From: Rhodococcoides fascians NBRC 12155 = LMG 3623
GTDB taxonomy: Bacteria; Actinomycetota; Actinomycetes; Mycobacteriales; Mycobacteriaceae
Reading direction: 5' to 3'
DNA length: 64,000 bases
Assembly: GCF_001894785.1 (NCBI RefSeq)
Contig: NZ_BCWW01000010.1
Location: forward strand, 124,001-188,000
Shown here: positions 18,601-29,783 of the stretch, one piece after another
Layout of the letters: each line of letters starts with the position of its first letter
How positions within the stretch are numbered: position 1 is the stretch's first letter
Position numbers and translations under genes: made by a program
The notes under the pieces: model-generated
Databases searched by the model: none
Told to the model about the DNA's origin: nothing
The model's input: the letters and a program-made list of their open reading frames with translations, nothing else

Positions 18601-19814
18601 TTCGAGAACATCTCGATGGTTCCACCGCCGACGTCGGTGCGCAGTGATCCGGGCGGGATTTTCCAGGCCTGCTCGACGAACGCGCGGTCGGTGTCGTTGG
18701 TGACCGCCCGTTGGCCCGGCAGTCCGGGGCCCATGTATCCCATTTCCCGGCCACCCATCGCGTTCGGCTGACCGGTCAACGAGAAGGGGCCGCTTCCGGT
18801 CCGGCAGATAGCACCCGTGGCCAGGTGGAGATTGCACAGTGCGTTGGTGTTCCAGGTGCCGTGGGTGGACTGATTGAGTCCCATCGTCCAACAGCTCATC
18901 CAGTTCTCTGCAGTCCCGATCATCTCCGCTGCGGCACGCAGATCTTCCTCGGCGAGACCAGTTGCAGCGCAGACCTTCTCGGGGGTGTAGTCGCGAAGAA
19001 ACTCCGGCATCGCGTCCCAGCCGTCGGTGAACTGGGCGATGAAGTCAGGGTCTGTGTTTCCGCTGTCGACGATCAGAGCCAGCAGGCCGTTGAGCAGCGC
19101 CAGATCGGATCCCGGTTCGAGCATGAGGTGCAGGTGCGCCTTGTCGGCGGTGGCGGTGCGCCGCGGATCGACCACGATCAGTTTCGCACCGGCCTTGACC
19201 CGGTCCATCATTCGCAGAAACAGGATGGGGTGGCAGTCGGCCATATTGGAGCCGATGACGAGGAACACGTCGGCGTTGTCGAAGTCTTCGTACGACCCCG
19301 GCGGACCGTCGGCTCCGAGTGACTGCTTGTAGCCGGTCCCCGCGCTGGCCATGCACAATCGTGAGTTGGATTCGATCTGATTGGTACCGATGAACCCTTT
19401 GGCCAGTTTGTTCGACAGGTACTGAGCCTCGATCGACATCTGCCCTGATACGTACAGCGCAACGGAATCGGGTCCGTGTTCGTCGAGGATCGTGCGGAGC
19501 CTGCGGGCAGTATCGGTGATGGCCACCGAGGTGTCCGTACTCTCCGGCCGGTCACCGCGCCGGTGGCGAATCCGAGCCTTGTCGAGGCGGCCCGGCGCGG
19601 CAAGCATGTCTGCGGTGGTGCTTCCCTTGGTGCACAGTCGGCCGAAGTTCGCCGGGTGGGTCTTGTCGCCGACCGACTTGGTGACCGTGGGCCCGATCGG
19701 CAGCGTCGACCGGGAGCTCGACTGGGACTTCGCCGCCGACGGCCCACCGACCTCGAGCACCATGCCGCATCCCACGCCGCAGTATGCGCAGAGCGTCTTC
19801 ACCGTGGTGACCAT
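15669..19814 (-). CDS. Assimilatory nitrate reductase fused to NADPH-flavoprotein reductase
   Basis: About 1381 aa. Residues 1-700 are a molybdopterin oxidoreductase: [4Fe-4S] cysteines C9, C12, C16 and C61 ([15 protein letters not shown]), [10 protein letters not shown], and a molydopterin dinucleotide domain with [19 protein letters not shown]. Then come a flavodoxin FMN domain ([14 protein letters not shown]), an FAD domain with [11 protein letters not shown], and an NADPH domain ([12 protein letters not shown], ending VRDVY). NADPH electrons can therefore reach the Mo centre in one polypeptide, reducing nitrate to nitrite. No nitrite reductase or nitrate transporter is adjacent. The start is uncertain: ATG 19814 sits where family similarity begins, while ATG 19850 and GTG 19886 are also open. 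Confidence 0.9.
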   Translation of the reverse strand: MVTTVKTLCAYCGVGCGMVLEVGGPSAAKSQSSSRSTLPIGPTVTKSVGDKTHPANFGRLCTKGSTTADMLAAPGRLDKARIRHRRGDRPESTDTSVAITDTARRLRTILDEHGPDSVALYVSGQMSIEAQYLSNKLAKGFIGTNQIESNSRLCMASAGTGYKQSLGADGPPGSYEDFDNADVFLVIGSNMADCHPILFLRMMDRVKAGAKLIVVDPRRTATADKAHLHLMLEPGSDLALLNGLLALIVDSGNTDPDFIAQFTDGWDAMPEFLRDYTPEKVCAATGLAEEDLRAAAEMIGTAENWMSCWTMGLNQSTHGTWNTNALCNLHLATGAICRTGSGPFSLTGQPNAMGGREMGYMGPGLPGQRAVTNDTDRAFVEQAWKIPPGSLRTDVGGGTIEMFSKLAAGDIKACWIICTNPVASVANRTTVIDGLERAELVITQDAFADTETNRYADVMLPAALWTEAHGVMVNSERNLTLFQPAVEAPGGALPDWKIIADMACALGYSESFTYSSAEEIFEEIKQFSNPATGYDIRGVTYDGLRDGSMQWPCPPGSTTTRHPIRYLNDGVSQTLRVSEDGSIPALSFPTASGRAQFLARPAMAPAEMPDDDYPFLLNTGRLPHQWHTMTKTGKVAKLNKLNPGPFVEIHPNDAGRLDLSDGDTVELSSRRGRAVLPAVVTDRVLPGGCFAPFHWNDEFGESLAINAVTNDAVDPYSQQPEFKACAVSLTKVSAAQLDSPDTSEDVHDPVDALAVLVGRPSRPAEPFTVIEQSYMAGLLEGLRTDAGRSAPGIPTLPERTPLTPETHAWLDGVLAGLFSRTPSPGTEGTAGDTSSAAGRPLLLLWASQTGTAEEFAQTSVSHLRAAGSAVTEHSMDSFTADRLPAEADVLIVSSTTGDGEAPDNGATFWESLTTDSVPALDGIRYAVLAFGDSSYADFCGHGRKIDERLEQLGARRLLGRVDLEPDYENEAAEWLDSVSALLAGDSPTSDPATAPAAPARRPAAADVEPRYSKKSPLVTTLVRNRVLTARGSLKDVRQLGFHLPAGTLEYEVGDALGVWPRNSDQYVQEWLSATGLDGDAVVELAEHGEMPLRTALGRHLEIARATPDLLKFVHRRTADDDLEAMLHPDNRHTLADWMWGRQSIDVLAAHPVRASVDDWLGVLKPLQPRLYSISSSPKENPEEVQVTVSAVRYNVHGVARRGVCSTYLADHAANHDIGIFVQKSTHFKPPEDPATPMIMVGPGTGIAPFRAFLHERRALGHTGPNWLFFGEQHADTDFYYRDELTAMLSDGSLDRLDVAFSRDQKDKVYVQDRMREHGSELWNWIHRGAHFYVCGDASRMAKDVDAALKGVVAQHGKLAPSSAEAYVKALAAEKRYVRDVY

Positions 19815-20073
19815 GGCTTCCACAGTGCCCGGTGCAGTGTGCGCGGCCATTACACATCGGTTAGCCGGATATGACGTTGTCCTCACCGGGCGTCGGACGA
19901 GGCGGTGATGTGCGTTCGCGGCACCGCTCTGTGTGGCAGGGAGGTAACACCAACTTTCTGCAGTGCGATTGGTACTCGAACGTTATTCGTCGAACGGGCT
20001 GTCGAGTGGAATGTGTGGATTCTGCGCTGGCAGAATCGTCCGGGTCGGGCTCGAAGTGGGAAGTGGTGTGTTC

Positions 20074-21267
20074 ATGAGGGTGTCTCGAGGATTCGTTCTC
20101 GCCGCGGTGGGAGTTGTCGCTTCGGTGGCGGTGCTGTCCGGGTGCAGCTCGCAGACGGACATCTCCGAACCCTCCGTTCCGATCGATTCCAATCCGATGA
20201 CCGAACTGATGAAACCGAAGCTGACCGCGAGCGTGCTCGACGGAGCAGTCGGATTCTCACCGGCGGACCCGGTGACCGTCTCGGTTGCCGACGGCAAGTT
20301 GTCCTCGGTCACCATGCTCAACCCCGATGGCGAGCCGGTATCGGGAGCCATTGCTCCGGACGGGCTGTCGTGGACCAACACCGAACCCCTCGGCTACAAC
20401 CGCGAGTATCGAGTGCAGGCCGATGCGTACGGACTCGGAGGATCATCGAGCACGGTGTCGAGCTTCACCACCAGCCAGCCGGGCAATTTCACCAAGCCCT
20501 ACGTTCTGCCGAACCCGGGCGACGTGGTGGGTATCGGGCAGCCCGTCGCGGTCCAGTTCGACGAGGCGATCACCGACAAGCTTGCTGCCCAGAATGCGAT
20601 CACGGTCACCACGACGCCGGCCGTGGAAGGTGCGTTCTACTGGGTGAACAACAAAGAGGTTCGCTGGCGACCGCAGAACTACTGGGCACCGGGCACCAAG
20701 GTCGACGTGGCCGTCAACGTGTACGGGCGTGATCTCGGTGACGACATCTACGGCCAGGAGAATGCGACGACGTCGTTCACGATCGGCGACGCGGTCATTG
20801 CCACTGCGGACGACAACACCAAGCAGGTGACGTTCAACGTCAACGGCCAGGACGTCATCACGATGCCGACGTCGATGGGCAAGGACTCCACCCCGACGGA
20901 CAACGGCGTCTACATCATCGGTGATCGATTCGAGCATCTCGTCATGGATTCGTCGACCTACGGTGTGCCGGTCAACTCGTCCACCGGGTACCGAACCCCG
21001 GTCGACTGGGCGACGCGTATGTCGTACAGCGGCATCTTCTTCCATTCCGCACCGTGGTCGGTTGGGCAGCAGGGCTACTCCAACGCCTCGCACGGGTGTC
21101 TGAACCTCAGTCCGACCAACGCCAAGTGGGTCTACGACAACACCAAGCGCGGTGACATCGTCGTGGTCAAGAACACCGTCGGTGGAACGTTGTCGGGCAC
21201 CGATGGTCTCGGCGACTGGAACATTCCGTGGGACGAGTGGAAAGCGGGCAACGCCACCACTGTCTGA
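20074..21267 (+). CDS. L,D-transpeptidase lipoprotein (LdtB/LppS-like)
   Basis: 397 aa from ATG 20074. The N-terminus has a signal peptide and lipobox ending LSGC (C24), so the protein is anchored outside the membrane by a lipid. Two Ig-like domains follow (about residues 50-250), then the YkuD catalytic domain, with H-x-G-C as [15 protein letters not shown]; the catalytic cysteine is about C342. It makes 3-3 cross-links in peptidoglycan and resembles M. tuberculosis Ldt2 (Rv2518c) in length and domain order. The 259 bp upstream hold no other gene, and no ribosome site stronger than GGAAG was seen. Confidence 0.92.
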   Translation: MRVSRGFVLAAVGVVASVAVLSGCSSQTDISEPSVPIDSNPMTELMKPKLTASVLDGAVGFSPADPVTVSVADGKLSSVTMLNPDGEPVSGAIAPDGLSWTNTEPLGYNREYRVQADAYGLGGSSSTVSSFTTSQPGNFTKPYVLPNPGDVVGIGQPVAVQFDEAITDKLAAQNAITVTTTPAVEGAFYWVNNKEVRWRPQNYWAPGTKVDVAVNVYGRDLGDDIYGQENATTSFTIGDAVIATADDNTKQVTFNVNGQDVITMPTSMGKDSTPTDNGVYIIGDRFEHLVMDSSTYGVPVNSSTGYRTPVDWATRMSYSGIFFHSAPWSVGQQGYSNASHGCLNLSPTNAKWVYDNTKRGDIVVVKNTVGGTLSGTDGLGDWNIPWDEWKAGNATTV

Positions 21268-21277
21268 TCGGTGTCGA

Positions 21278-22030
21278 TCAGCTTCGATCGCGGGTTTGGT
21301 AGAGCGAAGGATCTATCCCGAGTGTCTTCAGGTACGCGACCGGTTCGATGCTCGAGCCGTTGTTGCGGACCTCGAAGTGCAGATGCGGTCCCGTCGAATT
21401 GCCGGTGCTGCCGACCGCCCCGAGGACATCTCCCGGTGCCACCTCGTCACCGACGGACACAGCGAGGCTGGACTGATGGCCGTAGTAGGTCTCGGTGTTT
21501 CCGCTCTTGACCCGAACGAGCTTGCCGTAGCCGTCGCCCGCGTCTCCGGCCTGAACTACGGTTCCGCCGGTCACCGCATGGATCGGGGTTCCGCTGTCGG
21601 CAGCCAGGTCCACACCCTGGTGGTACTGCGCGCCGTTGCCAGTCGGGTTGTTGCGTCCGCCGTAACCCGAAGTGATGCGATATTTGCCTGCGTCGATCGG
21701 GAGCACGGCACCGCCGAGCCCCACCGTGGGCGGCGCACTCGGAAGTTCGATCTCGGGTACATCCGCGGGAGTTGCGGTATCCGGCACCGACAGCACGTCG
21801 CCGTCGAGAACGATCGCCGCGACCTGGTTGATGAGCACACCGGTGGCGTCGAGCACCGCGGCGAGTATTGCGGCCCGCTGCTGCGCATCGGGCTGGGGGA
21901 TCGGGATCTGAGGCAATTCGATCGTGGGTTGAGCGGTGGCCACCGCTGGGCTGAGCAAGCCGGTTGTGCCGATGCACAGTGCTGCCGACAAGATCGAACC
22001 CGCTATGACTCTGTGCATTCTGCGACCCAC
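21278..22030 (-). CDS. Secreted M23-family peptidoglycan peptidase-like protein
   Basis: About 250 aa. The start is set at GTG 22030 because GAGGAGG lies 7 nt upstream; ATG 22018 is four codons downstream and the longer frame lacks a site. The signal peptide ends near ATAQ. The C-terminal LytM/M23 domain has the zinc ligands of the family: H in YHQGVDLAAD with its Asp, and HLHFEV late. YITSGYGGR-type and GTVVQAGDAGDGYG motifs are also present. It should cut peptidoglycan peptide bridges or activate hydrolases in the periplasm. It converges with the L,D-transpeptidase gene (10 bp between stops), giving a small cell-wall pair. Confidence 0.88.
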   Translation of the reverse strand: MGRRMHRVIAGSILSAALCIGTTGLLSPAVATAQPTIELPQIPIPQPDAQQRAAILAAVLDATGVLINQVAAIVLDGDVLSVPDTATPADVPEIELPSAPPTVGLGGAVLPIDAGKYRITSGYGGRNNPTGNGAQYHQGVDLAADSGTPIHAVTGGTVVQAGDAGDGYGKLVRVKSGNTETYYGHQSSLAVSVGDEVAPGDVLGAVGSTGNSTGPHLHFEVRNNGSSIEPVAYLKTLGIDPSLYQTRDRS

Positions 22031-22180
22031 GAAAAAGCCTCCTCGTCTCTGCCCGCCGTGCACCCGTCGGATGGGTGCGAGCTGGGCGTCGAGCATGTTC
22101 GGTGACGCTTCGGGGCACGCTGAACTCACGTAGCAGAAAACACATGAATCACGTTGGTACTTTTCTTCCCCAAAAGTGCC
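22031..22180 (-). other. Long 5' leader candidate of the M23 gene
   Basis: On the minus strand a TACGGT hexamer at about 22186-22191 could start a transcript with a leader of about 150 nt. The leader contains a hairpin (GCACCC/GGGTGC at about 22060-22078) shortly before the ribosome site. Long leaders before cell-wall hydrolase genes in actinobacteria are often c-di-AMP riboswitches, but the conserved GGGGGAACC-type block was not found. It may be an unrecognised leader or just untranslated sequence. With the region on to 22308 this is a 300-bp stretch without a gene. Confidence 0.3.
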
Positions 22181-22307
22181 ATTGGTAACCGTACGTCACA
22201 GAAACCCCATAAGAAACTCGAAAAGTGAATTACAACAACGTAATTCGAGGTCAGGGTGGGTACGCACCGTCCGCTCGAACACCCTGGCGAAGGGTGGAGT
22301 GAATGCA

Positions 22308-22345
22308 CGAAAAAGGCCGGTCTCGCGAGGAGACCGGCCTTCTTC
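22308..22345 (-). terminator. Rho-independent terminator of tRNA-His
   Basis: A 12-bp perfect stem (AAGGCCGGTCTC, 22313-22324, with 22330-22341) and 5-nt loop. Read on the minus strand it is followed by TTTTT, just after the tRNA 3' end. Confidence 0.85.
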
Positions 22346-22348
22346 GTT

Positions 22349-22425
22349 TGGGGTGAGCGACGGGACTCGAACCCGCGACATCCAGGATCACAACCTGGTG
22401 CTCTACCAGCTGAACTACGCCCACC
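22349..22425 (-). tRNA. tRNA-His (anticodon GTG), CCA encoded
   Basis: The minus strand folds as a full cloverleaf: acceptor GTGGGCG with CGCTCAC, D-loop AGTTCAGCTGGT, anticodon loop TTGTGAT, and T arm GTTCGAGTC. The extra G at 22425 is the G-1 typical of tRNA-His, opposite discriminator C at 22352. CCA follows in the DNA (22351-22349). Confidence 0.95.
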
Positions 22426-22502
22426 ATTGCACGCGTCCGCAGAACCGTTTCGGGCTCTCCATCAGCAGCGTCGACAATACTAGCGGGTTGAATCCGAGGT
22501 TG

Positions 22503-23114
22503 CTAATCCGCCCCCGATTGCGTGTCGAGTTCGGCAACAACTGCTGCGATGTCGCTGGTAGAGGGCCCCGGCGGAGCCACGAAGGCCGTCCGGCGGTAGT
22601 ACTGCAACTCTTTGATCGACTCCTTGATGTCCGCGAGGGCGCGGTGCGCAAGGCCCTTGGCCGGCTGCCCGTAGTAGATCCGTGGGTACCACCGTCGAGA
22701 AAGTTCCTTGATCGAGCTGACGTCGATCATTCGGTAGTGGAGGTAGGTGTCGAGCGCGGTCATGTCGCGAGAGATGAATCCACGATCGGTCCCGATCGAG
22801 TTTCCCGCGAGCGGAACCGTTCCGGCCACCGGGACGTGCTCCTTGATGTACGCGAGCACGCGCTGCTCGGCTTCCTCCAGGCTCACCGTCGACGCGCGCA
22901 CCTCGTCGGTCAAGCCCGACTTGGCATGCATGTCGGTGACGACGGCCGGCATGTTCGCCAACGCATCGTCGTCGGCGTGGATGACGATGTCGACACCCTC
23001 TCCGAGGATGTTGAGCTCACTGTCGGTCACCAACGCCGCGATTTCGATCAGCTTGTCCTTGCTCAGGTCCAAGCCGGTCATTTCACAGTCGATCCACACG
23101 AGTTTGTCCTGCAC
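22503..23114 (-). CDS. orn: Oligoribonuclease
   Basis: 203 aa from GTG 23114. DEDDh exonuclease motifs are all present: [10 protein letters not shown] (Exo I), [11 protein letters not shown] (Exo II) and [11 protein letters not shown] (Exo III). It degrades 2-5-nt RNAs and the pGpG left from c-di-GMP breakdown in the cytoplasm. The start chosen gives the usual [14 protein letters not shown] beginning and puts a TAGGGT hexamer exactly 7 nt upstream; a GTG three codons earlier is the alternative. It is divergent from the HerA-like ATPase gene, the same arrangement as Rv2511/Rv2510c. Confidence 0.95.
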   Translation of the reverse strand: MQDKLVWIDCEMTGLDLSKDKLIEIAALVTDSELNILGEGVDIVIHADDDALANMPAVVTDMHAKSGLTDEVRASTVSLEEAEQRVLAYIKEHVPVAGTVPLAGNSIGTDRGFISRDMTALDTYLHYRMIDVSSIKELSRRWYPRIYYGQPAKGLAHRALADIKESIKELQYYRRTAFVAPPGPSTSDIAAVVAELDTQSGAD

Positions 23115-23121
23115 ACGCTCC

Positions 23122-23127
23122 ACCCTA
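23122..23127 (-). promoter_or_regulatory. -10 hexamer TAGGGT of orn (leaderless)
   Basis: Seven nt separate TAGGGT from GTG 23114. A second TAGGGT on the opposite strand at 23147-23152 serves the divergent gene, so the two promoters lie back to back. Confidence 0.5.
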
Positions 23128-23146
23128 GTGCGAGCTGTGATGCCAC

Positions 23147-23152
23147 TAGGGT
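23147..23152 (+). promoter_or_regulatory. -10 hexamer TAGGGT of the HerA-like gene
   Basis: TAGGGT lies 55 nt before ATG 23208. That start has GGAGG 8 nt upstream, so this transcript would have a leader. Confidence 0.4.
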
Positions 23153-23207
23153 TTGCGGTGGCGATCGAGCCAATTCAGCATCAGCACAGTTCATGGAGGA
23201 CGCGGAC

Positions 23208-24932
23208 ATGACAGTCGACCCGACGCAGCCGACGCCATCGCTCAGCCCGGCAGAGAAGGCGAAGGCTGCCAAGGCTGCCGCAGTGGAAGCCGCGCGGGTG
23301 GCTGCCGAATCCATGGCTGCAGCCGACGCGGCCGAAGCCGAGGCTCTCGCGGCGGAACGAGGGCAGGTATCGCCGGCGACCGGTAAGGCCGCGGAGATCG
23401 CTTCCGGATACACCTCTGCGGGTGCCGCTTTGGAGCTGGGAACCGTAGTACTCGACGGCGTCACCGAGCCTTCTGCCCGCATTCGAATCCCGTTGGCGAC
23501 CTTGAACAGACACGGTCTCGTGGCCGGAGCCACCGGAACCGGTAAGACGAAGACGCTGCAGGGTATTGCCGAACAGCTTTCTGCAGCAGGCGTTCCCGTC
23601 GTCATGGCCGACGTCAAAGGCGACCTGTCGGGCCTGTCGAAGCCGGGCGAGGACAACGAGAAGATCCGCAGCCGAGCAACCGATACCGGGATTCCGGACT
23701 GGGCTCCGGCCGGACATCCGGTGGAGTTTCTCTCCCTCGGCACCGAGGGGATCGGGGTACCGGTCCGTGCCACCATCACTGCCTTCGGGCCGATTCTGCT
23801 CAGTAAAGTGTTGGGGCTGAACAATACTCAGGAATCCACCCTCGGCTTGATCTTTCACTGGGCCGACTCCCAGGGGCTCGCCCTGCTCGATCTCAAGGAC
23901 CTGCGGTCGGTGATCATGCACCTGACGAGTGACGAGGGGAAGCCAGATCTCAAAGGCATCGGCGGGGTCTCGTCGGCGACCGCAGGGGTGATTCTGCGCG
24001 CACTGGTCAACCTCGAAGCAGACGGCGGCGACACCTTCTTCGGTGAGCCGGAACTCGAGACCGAGGACTTGCTGCGCGTCGGACCGGACGGCAGAGGGGT
24101 CATCACACTGTTCGAGCTCGGGGCGCAGGCGTCCCGCCCGGTGATGTTCTCCACCTTCCTGATGTGGGTGCTCGCGGACCTGTTCCAGACGCTTCCCGAA
24201 GTCGGTGATGTCGACAAGCCCAAACTGGTCTTCATCTTCGACGAGGCACACCTGCTGTTCGCCGATGCATCCAAGGCTTTTCTGCAGCAGGTGGAACAGA
24301 CCGTCAAGCTCATTCGCTCGAAGGGCGTCGGCGTCTTCTTCTGCACGCAGCTGCCCACCGATGTTCCCAACGACGTGCTCTCACAGCTGGGTGCACGTAT
24401 TCAGCATGCCCTGCGCGCCTTCACCCCCGACGACCAGAAGGCGTTGAACAAGACGGTGCGCACGTACCCCAAGACCGACGCGTACGACCTCGAAAAGGCG
24501 CTGACGTCGCTGGGGACCGGCGAAGCGATCGTGACGGTGCTCTCGGAGAAAGGTGCGCCGACACCTGTGGCGTGGACGAAGATTCGCCCGCCTCGCTCAC
24601 TGATGGACACCATCGGCAACGACGCCATCGCGGCGGCCGCCTCGTCGAGCACTCTGTCTGCGAAGTACCGGGAGACCATCGACCGCGAGTCCGCCTACGA
24701 GCGGATGAACGCGCGGGTGGCGGATGTGCCCGCCCCGGCCGAGAAGTTCGACATCCCGCCCCTGCCTGCGGACCTGCCGGACCTACCTCCGAACGAGCCC
24801 GACGGGCCGTCCGCCGCGGAACGCATCATGGGCAACCCAGCGGTCAAGAGTTTCCTACGATCGGCTGCGTCAGCGGCCGGCCGCGAGATCTCGCGCAGCA
24901 TCTTCGGAACCGGTCGACGTCGGCGGCGCTGA
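23208..24932 (+). CDS. HerA-like ATPase (DUF853 family)
   Basis: 574 aa from ATG 23208 with GGAGG 8 nt upstream; the much longer open frame crosses tRNA-His and orn and is rejected. Residues 14-51 are an alanine/glutamate-rich helix, probably a coiled coil. Walker A is GATGTGKT (107-114); Walker B is KLVFIFDEAHLLF near 345, followed by KLIRSKGVGVFFCTQLP. It belongs to the DUF853/HerA-FtsK ATPases, hexameric motors that may move DNA or protein. Its cellular role is not established; Rv2510c of M. tuberculosis has the same position next to orn and cmrA. Confidence 0.85.
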   Translation: MTVDPTQPTPSLSPAEKAKAAKAAAVEAARVAAESMAAADAAEAEALAAERGQVSPATGKAAEIASGYTSAGAALELGTVVLDGVTEPSARIRIPLATLNRHGLVAGATGTGKTKTLQGIAEQLSAAGVPVVMADVKGDLSGLSKPGEDNEKIRSRATDTGIPDWAPAGHPVEFLSLGTEGIGVPVRATITAFGPILLSKVLGLNNTQESTLGLIFHWADSQGLALLDLKDLRSVIMHLTSDEGKPDLKGIGGVSSATAGVILRALVNLEADGGDTFFGEPELETEDLLRVGPDGRGVITLFELGAQASRPVMFSTFLMWVLADLFQTLPEVGDVDKPKLVFIFDEAHLLFADASKAFLQQVEQTVKLIRSKGVGVFFCTQLPTDVPNDVLSQLGARIQHALRAFTPDDQKALNKTVRTYPKTDAYDLEKALTSLGTGEAIVTVLSEKGAPTPVAWTKIRPPRSLMDTIGNDAIAAAASSSTLSAKYRETIDRESAYERMNARVADVPAPAEKFDIPPLPADLPDLPPNEPDGPSAAERIMGNPAVKSFLRSAASAAGREISRSIFGTGRRRRR

Positions 24933-24980
24933 GCCTGCTCAGTCGGGAGTGGAGCCCGCAGAACGACCAGGATTCGGGTA

Positions 24981-25784
24981 CTAGTTGCCCAGCTTCTTGT
25001 AGAAGCTGCCGATGATCGGTGCCGAAATGCTGCGCGGGCTGTACTGCCCGGCGACCGACATGCCCTTGCTCAGCAGACCCGGCACAACGCGCATCTTGTT
25101 CTTCGCCAGGCCGTCCAGTGACAGCTTCGCGGTGTAGGCGCTGTCGATCCACAGGAAGTCCGGGACCATCTTGTCGACGATCGACGCATCGGCCGGGTCG
25201 GGTGTCTCGGTGCGGACCGGGCCTGGAGCGAGCAGGGTGACGTTGACGCCGGTGCCCGCGAGCTCACCGCGCAGCGACTCCGAGAACGTGTTGACGAAGG
25301 CCTTCGTCGCGGCGTAGGTCGCGTTGTTGGGGATGGCCATGTTGCCCGCCGCAGAACCGGTGATGAGGATGCCGCCTGCTCCGCGACCGATCATGCCGGG
25401 CATGACCGCCAACGTGAGGTCGTGTACGGCAACGGCGTTGAGCTCCACCTGATCACGCTCGTACGCGGGATCGAGCCCGGCCACCGGTCCGAACGTCGCG
25501 ATGCCTGCGTTGTTGCACAGGATCGAGATCTCACGCTCGGAGAGCTCGGTGACCAGCTCCTGGCGCTGCTCGCGGTTGGACAGATCCGACGCCCGCACCT
25601 CGACGGTGACGCCGTGCTCGGCGGTGAGCTTCGCGGCCAGCGCCTCGAGCAGTTCGCCGCGTCGGGCCACGACGATCAGCGAGTGACCACGGGTGGCGAG
25701 TTCGGTGGCCAGGGCTTCACCGATACCGGAGGAGGCTCCGGTGACGACGGCGCGGGCATCGGGGCTGGGCTTGGGCAGGCTCAC
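24981..25784 (-). CDS. cmrA: Mycolic-acid 3-oxo reductase, short-chain dehydrogenase
   Basis: 267 aa from GTG 25784. SDR motifs: TGASSGIG (NADP binding), NNAGIATFG, catalytic Ser in GSAAGN, and YAATK (YxxxK). The sequence matches remembered Rv2509 closely throughout, including LNAVAVHDLTLAV, APGPVRTE, MRVVPGL and the FYKKLG tail. Rv2509/CmrA reduces the beta-keto group of the newly condensed mycolate, the last step of mycolic-acid synthesis. The symbol is based on that similarity and the neighbouring HerA-like gene. The transcript looks leaderless, and fadH ends 23 bp upstream. Confidence 0.88.
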   Translation of the reverse strand: MSLPKPSPDARAVVTGASSGIGEALATELATRGHSLIVVARRGELLEALAAKLTAEHGVTVEVRASDLSNREQRQELVTELSEREISILCNNAGIATFGPVAGLDPAYERDQVELNAVAVHDLTLAVMPGMIGRGAGGILITGSAAGNMAIPNNATYAATKAFVNTFSESLRGELAGTGVNVTLLAPGPVRTETPDPADASIVDKMVPDFLWIDSAYTAKLSLDGLAKNKMRVVPGLLSKGMSVAGQYSPRSISAPIIGSFYKKLGN

Positions 25785-25792
25785 GGTGAGAC

Positions 25793-25798
25793 AGGCTA
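25793..25798 (-). promoter_or_regulatory. -10 hexamer TAGCCT of cmrA (leaderless)
   Basis: TAGCCT is 8 nt before GTG 25784, inside the short gap after fadH. cmrA may thus have its own promoter besides read-through. Confidence 0.4.
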
Positions 25799-25807
25799 GC
25801 GGACAGA

Positions 25808-28377
<2,570 letters not shown>

Positions 28378-28384
28378 ATCCGAG

Positions 28385-28390
28385 AGTATA
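28385..28390 (-). promoter_or_regulatory. -10 hexamer TATACT of the padR-fadH operon (leaderless)
   Basis: TATACT lies 7 nt before GTG 28377 and directly next to the repeated operator candidate. Confidence 0.6.
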
Positions 28391-28420
28391 TATGCAACGA
28401 GGTGACTATGCAACTAGGTG
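28391..28420. promoter_or_regulatory. Direct-repeat operator candidate for PadR
   Basis: Two copies of TATGCAAC(G/T)AGGTG at 28391-28404 and 28407-28420, 13 of 14 bases identical and 16 bp apart. They cover the region just upstream of the padR -10 element and lie in the shared upstream region with the MFS gene. The position fits autorepression. Confidence 0.55.
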
Positions 28421-28446
28421 CACCCTAACGTGGGCCCGTCGCGGGC

Positions 28447-28452
28447 TAGTGT
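28447..28452 (+). promoter_or_regulatory. -10 hexamer TAGTGT of the MFS gene (leaderless)
   Basis: TAGTGT lies 8 nt before ATG 28461; no ribosome site is visible. Confidence 0.4.
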
Positions 28453-28460
28453 TGGCAACC

Positions 28461-29783
28461 ATGGGAACCCAGCCGGAGGCCGCTGTCGTCGGAGTCGCAA
28501 CCACGCGCAAGCAGGTCACCGCCTGGGGGTTCTGGGACTGGGGATCGGCCGCGTTCAATGCCGTCATTCTCACGTTCGTGTTCTCGGTGTATCTCACCGA
28601 TGCCGTAGGTGACGACCTACCCGGATCCATCTCGGCGACCACGTGGTTCAGCTGGTCGATCGCCGCGTCCAGCGTCGTCATCGCACTGCTCGCGCCGGTG
28701 TGTGGACAGTACTTCGACGCCCGCGGCAAGAGAAAATGGCTGCTGGGGCTGTTGACCGCGTTGACGGTCGTGGCCATGGCCGGCTTGTTCTTCGTACAGG
28801 ACGACTACCACTATCTGTGGCTCGGGCTGCTGCTGCTCGGTCTCGGATCCATCATGTTCGAGCTGGCCAGTATTCCGTACAACTCGATGCTGCGGCAGGT
28901 CTCCACCCCGGCCAATATCGGACGCGTGTCCGGATTCGGTTGGGCGATGGGCTATTTCGGTGGAATCGTCCTACTGCTTCTGTGCTACCTCGGTTTCATC
29001 GTCGGGGACGGCGACACTCGGGGCCTGCTGGGGCTGAGCACCGACGGAGGGCTCAACATCAGGCTCGTCGCCGTGCTGGCGGCCGTCTGGTTCGCGGTCT
29101 CGGCCATCCCGGTGATGTTCGCAGTTCCCGAAGTACCCAGGGCCATCGCCGATCCCGAGGCGGCACAGGCCGGCTTCGCGGAGTCCTATCGCGTTCTCTT
29201 TCGCGATGCGCGCGAGTTGTGGAGCGCAGACCGGCGTGCCGTCTACTACTTGATCGCCAGCGCACTGTTCCGGGACGGGCTGGCGGGCGTGTTCACTTTC
29301 GGAGCCGTTCTCGCCGTCAGCGTCTACGGCATCGGCGCGGCGGACGTACTTCTGTTCGGCGTCGCCGCCAATGTCATCGCGGGCCTCGGTGCCATCGTCG
29401 CCGGGCGGTTCGACGACAGAATCGGACCCAAGAAGGTCATCGTCTTCTCGCTCACGTCCATGATCGCGGCCGGAACTATTCTGCTGTTCGTGTCGGGACC
29501 GACGATGTTCTGGATCTTCGGGCTGATCCTGTGCCTGTTCGTGGGGCCCGCGCAATCGTCTGCGCGTACCTTCCTGGCCCGACTGGCACCGCCCGGGCGC
29601 GAGGGTCAGTTCTTCGGACTGTTCGCGACGACGGGTCGGGCCGCGTCGTTCCTCGCGCCCTCGCTGTTCGGGCTGTTCGTGTGGATGTTCGACGCCGACC
29701 GCGCGGGTATCGCCGGGCTGATCATCGTTCTCGCCGCCGGGCTGCTGGCACTGCTCAAAGTTCGCGCCCCGGAACAGGTTTAG
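28461..29783 (+). CDS. MFS transporter, UMF1 (Atg22-like) family
   Basis: 440 aa from ATG 28461 with about 12 TM helices. The start region, AWGFWDWGSAAFNAVILTFVFSVYL, is the (A/S)W-x-x-YDWA-x-S-x-(F/Y)-x-x-(V/I) signature of the UMF1/Atg22 branch. DARGKRKW and FDDRIGPKKV are the two cytoplasmic-loop motifs. Members are thought to export small metabolites such as amino acids, but few are tested. It is divergent from padR and may be under its control. Its stop overlaps the convergent hydrolase stop by 4 nt. Confidence 0.85.
   Translation: MGTQPEAAVVGVATTRKQVTAWGFWDWGSAAFNAVILTFVFSVYLTDAVGDDLPGSISATTWFSWSIAASSVVIALLAPVCGQYFDARGKRKWLLGLLTALTVVAMAGLFFVQDDYHYLWLGLLLLGLGSIMFELASIPYNSMLRQVSTPANIGRVSGFGWAMGYFGGIVLLLLCYLGFIVGDGDTRGLLGLSTDGGLNIRLVAVLAAVWFAVSAIPVMFAVPEVPRAIADPEAAQAGFAESYRVLFRDARELWSADRRAVYYLIASALFRDGLAGVFTFGAVLAVSVYGIGAADVLLFGVAANVIAGLGAIVAGRFDDRIGPKKVIVFSLTSMIAAGTILLFVSGPTMFWIFGLILCLFVGPAQSSARTFLARLAPPGREGQFFGLFATTGRAASFLAPSLFGLFVWMFDADRAGIAGLIIVLAAGLLALLKVRAPEQV

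Noticed and set aside
22031-22180. ydaO-type c-di-AMP riboswitch before the M23 gene
   Set aside because: The conserved GGGGGAACC-like and CCGUCAGCUAACC-like blocks were not found; kept only as an unclassified leader.
22176-23207. N-terminal extension of the HerA-like frame over tRNA-His and orn
   Set aside because: It reads antisense through two solid genes; ATG 23208 has GGAGG at the right distance.
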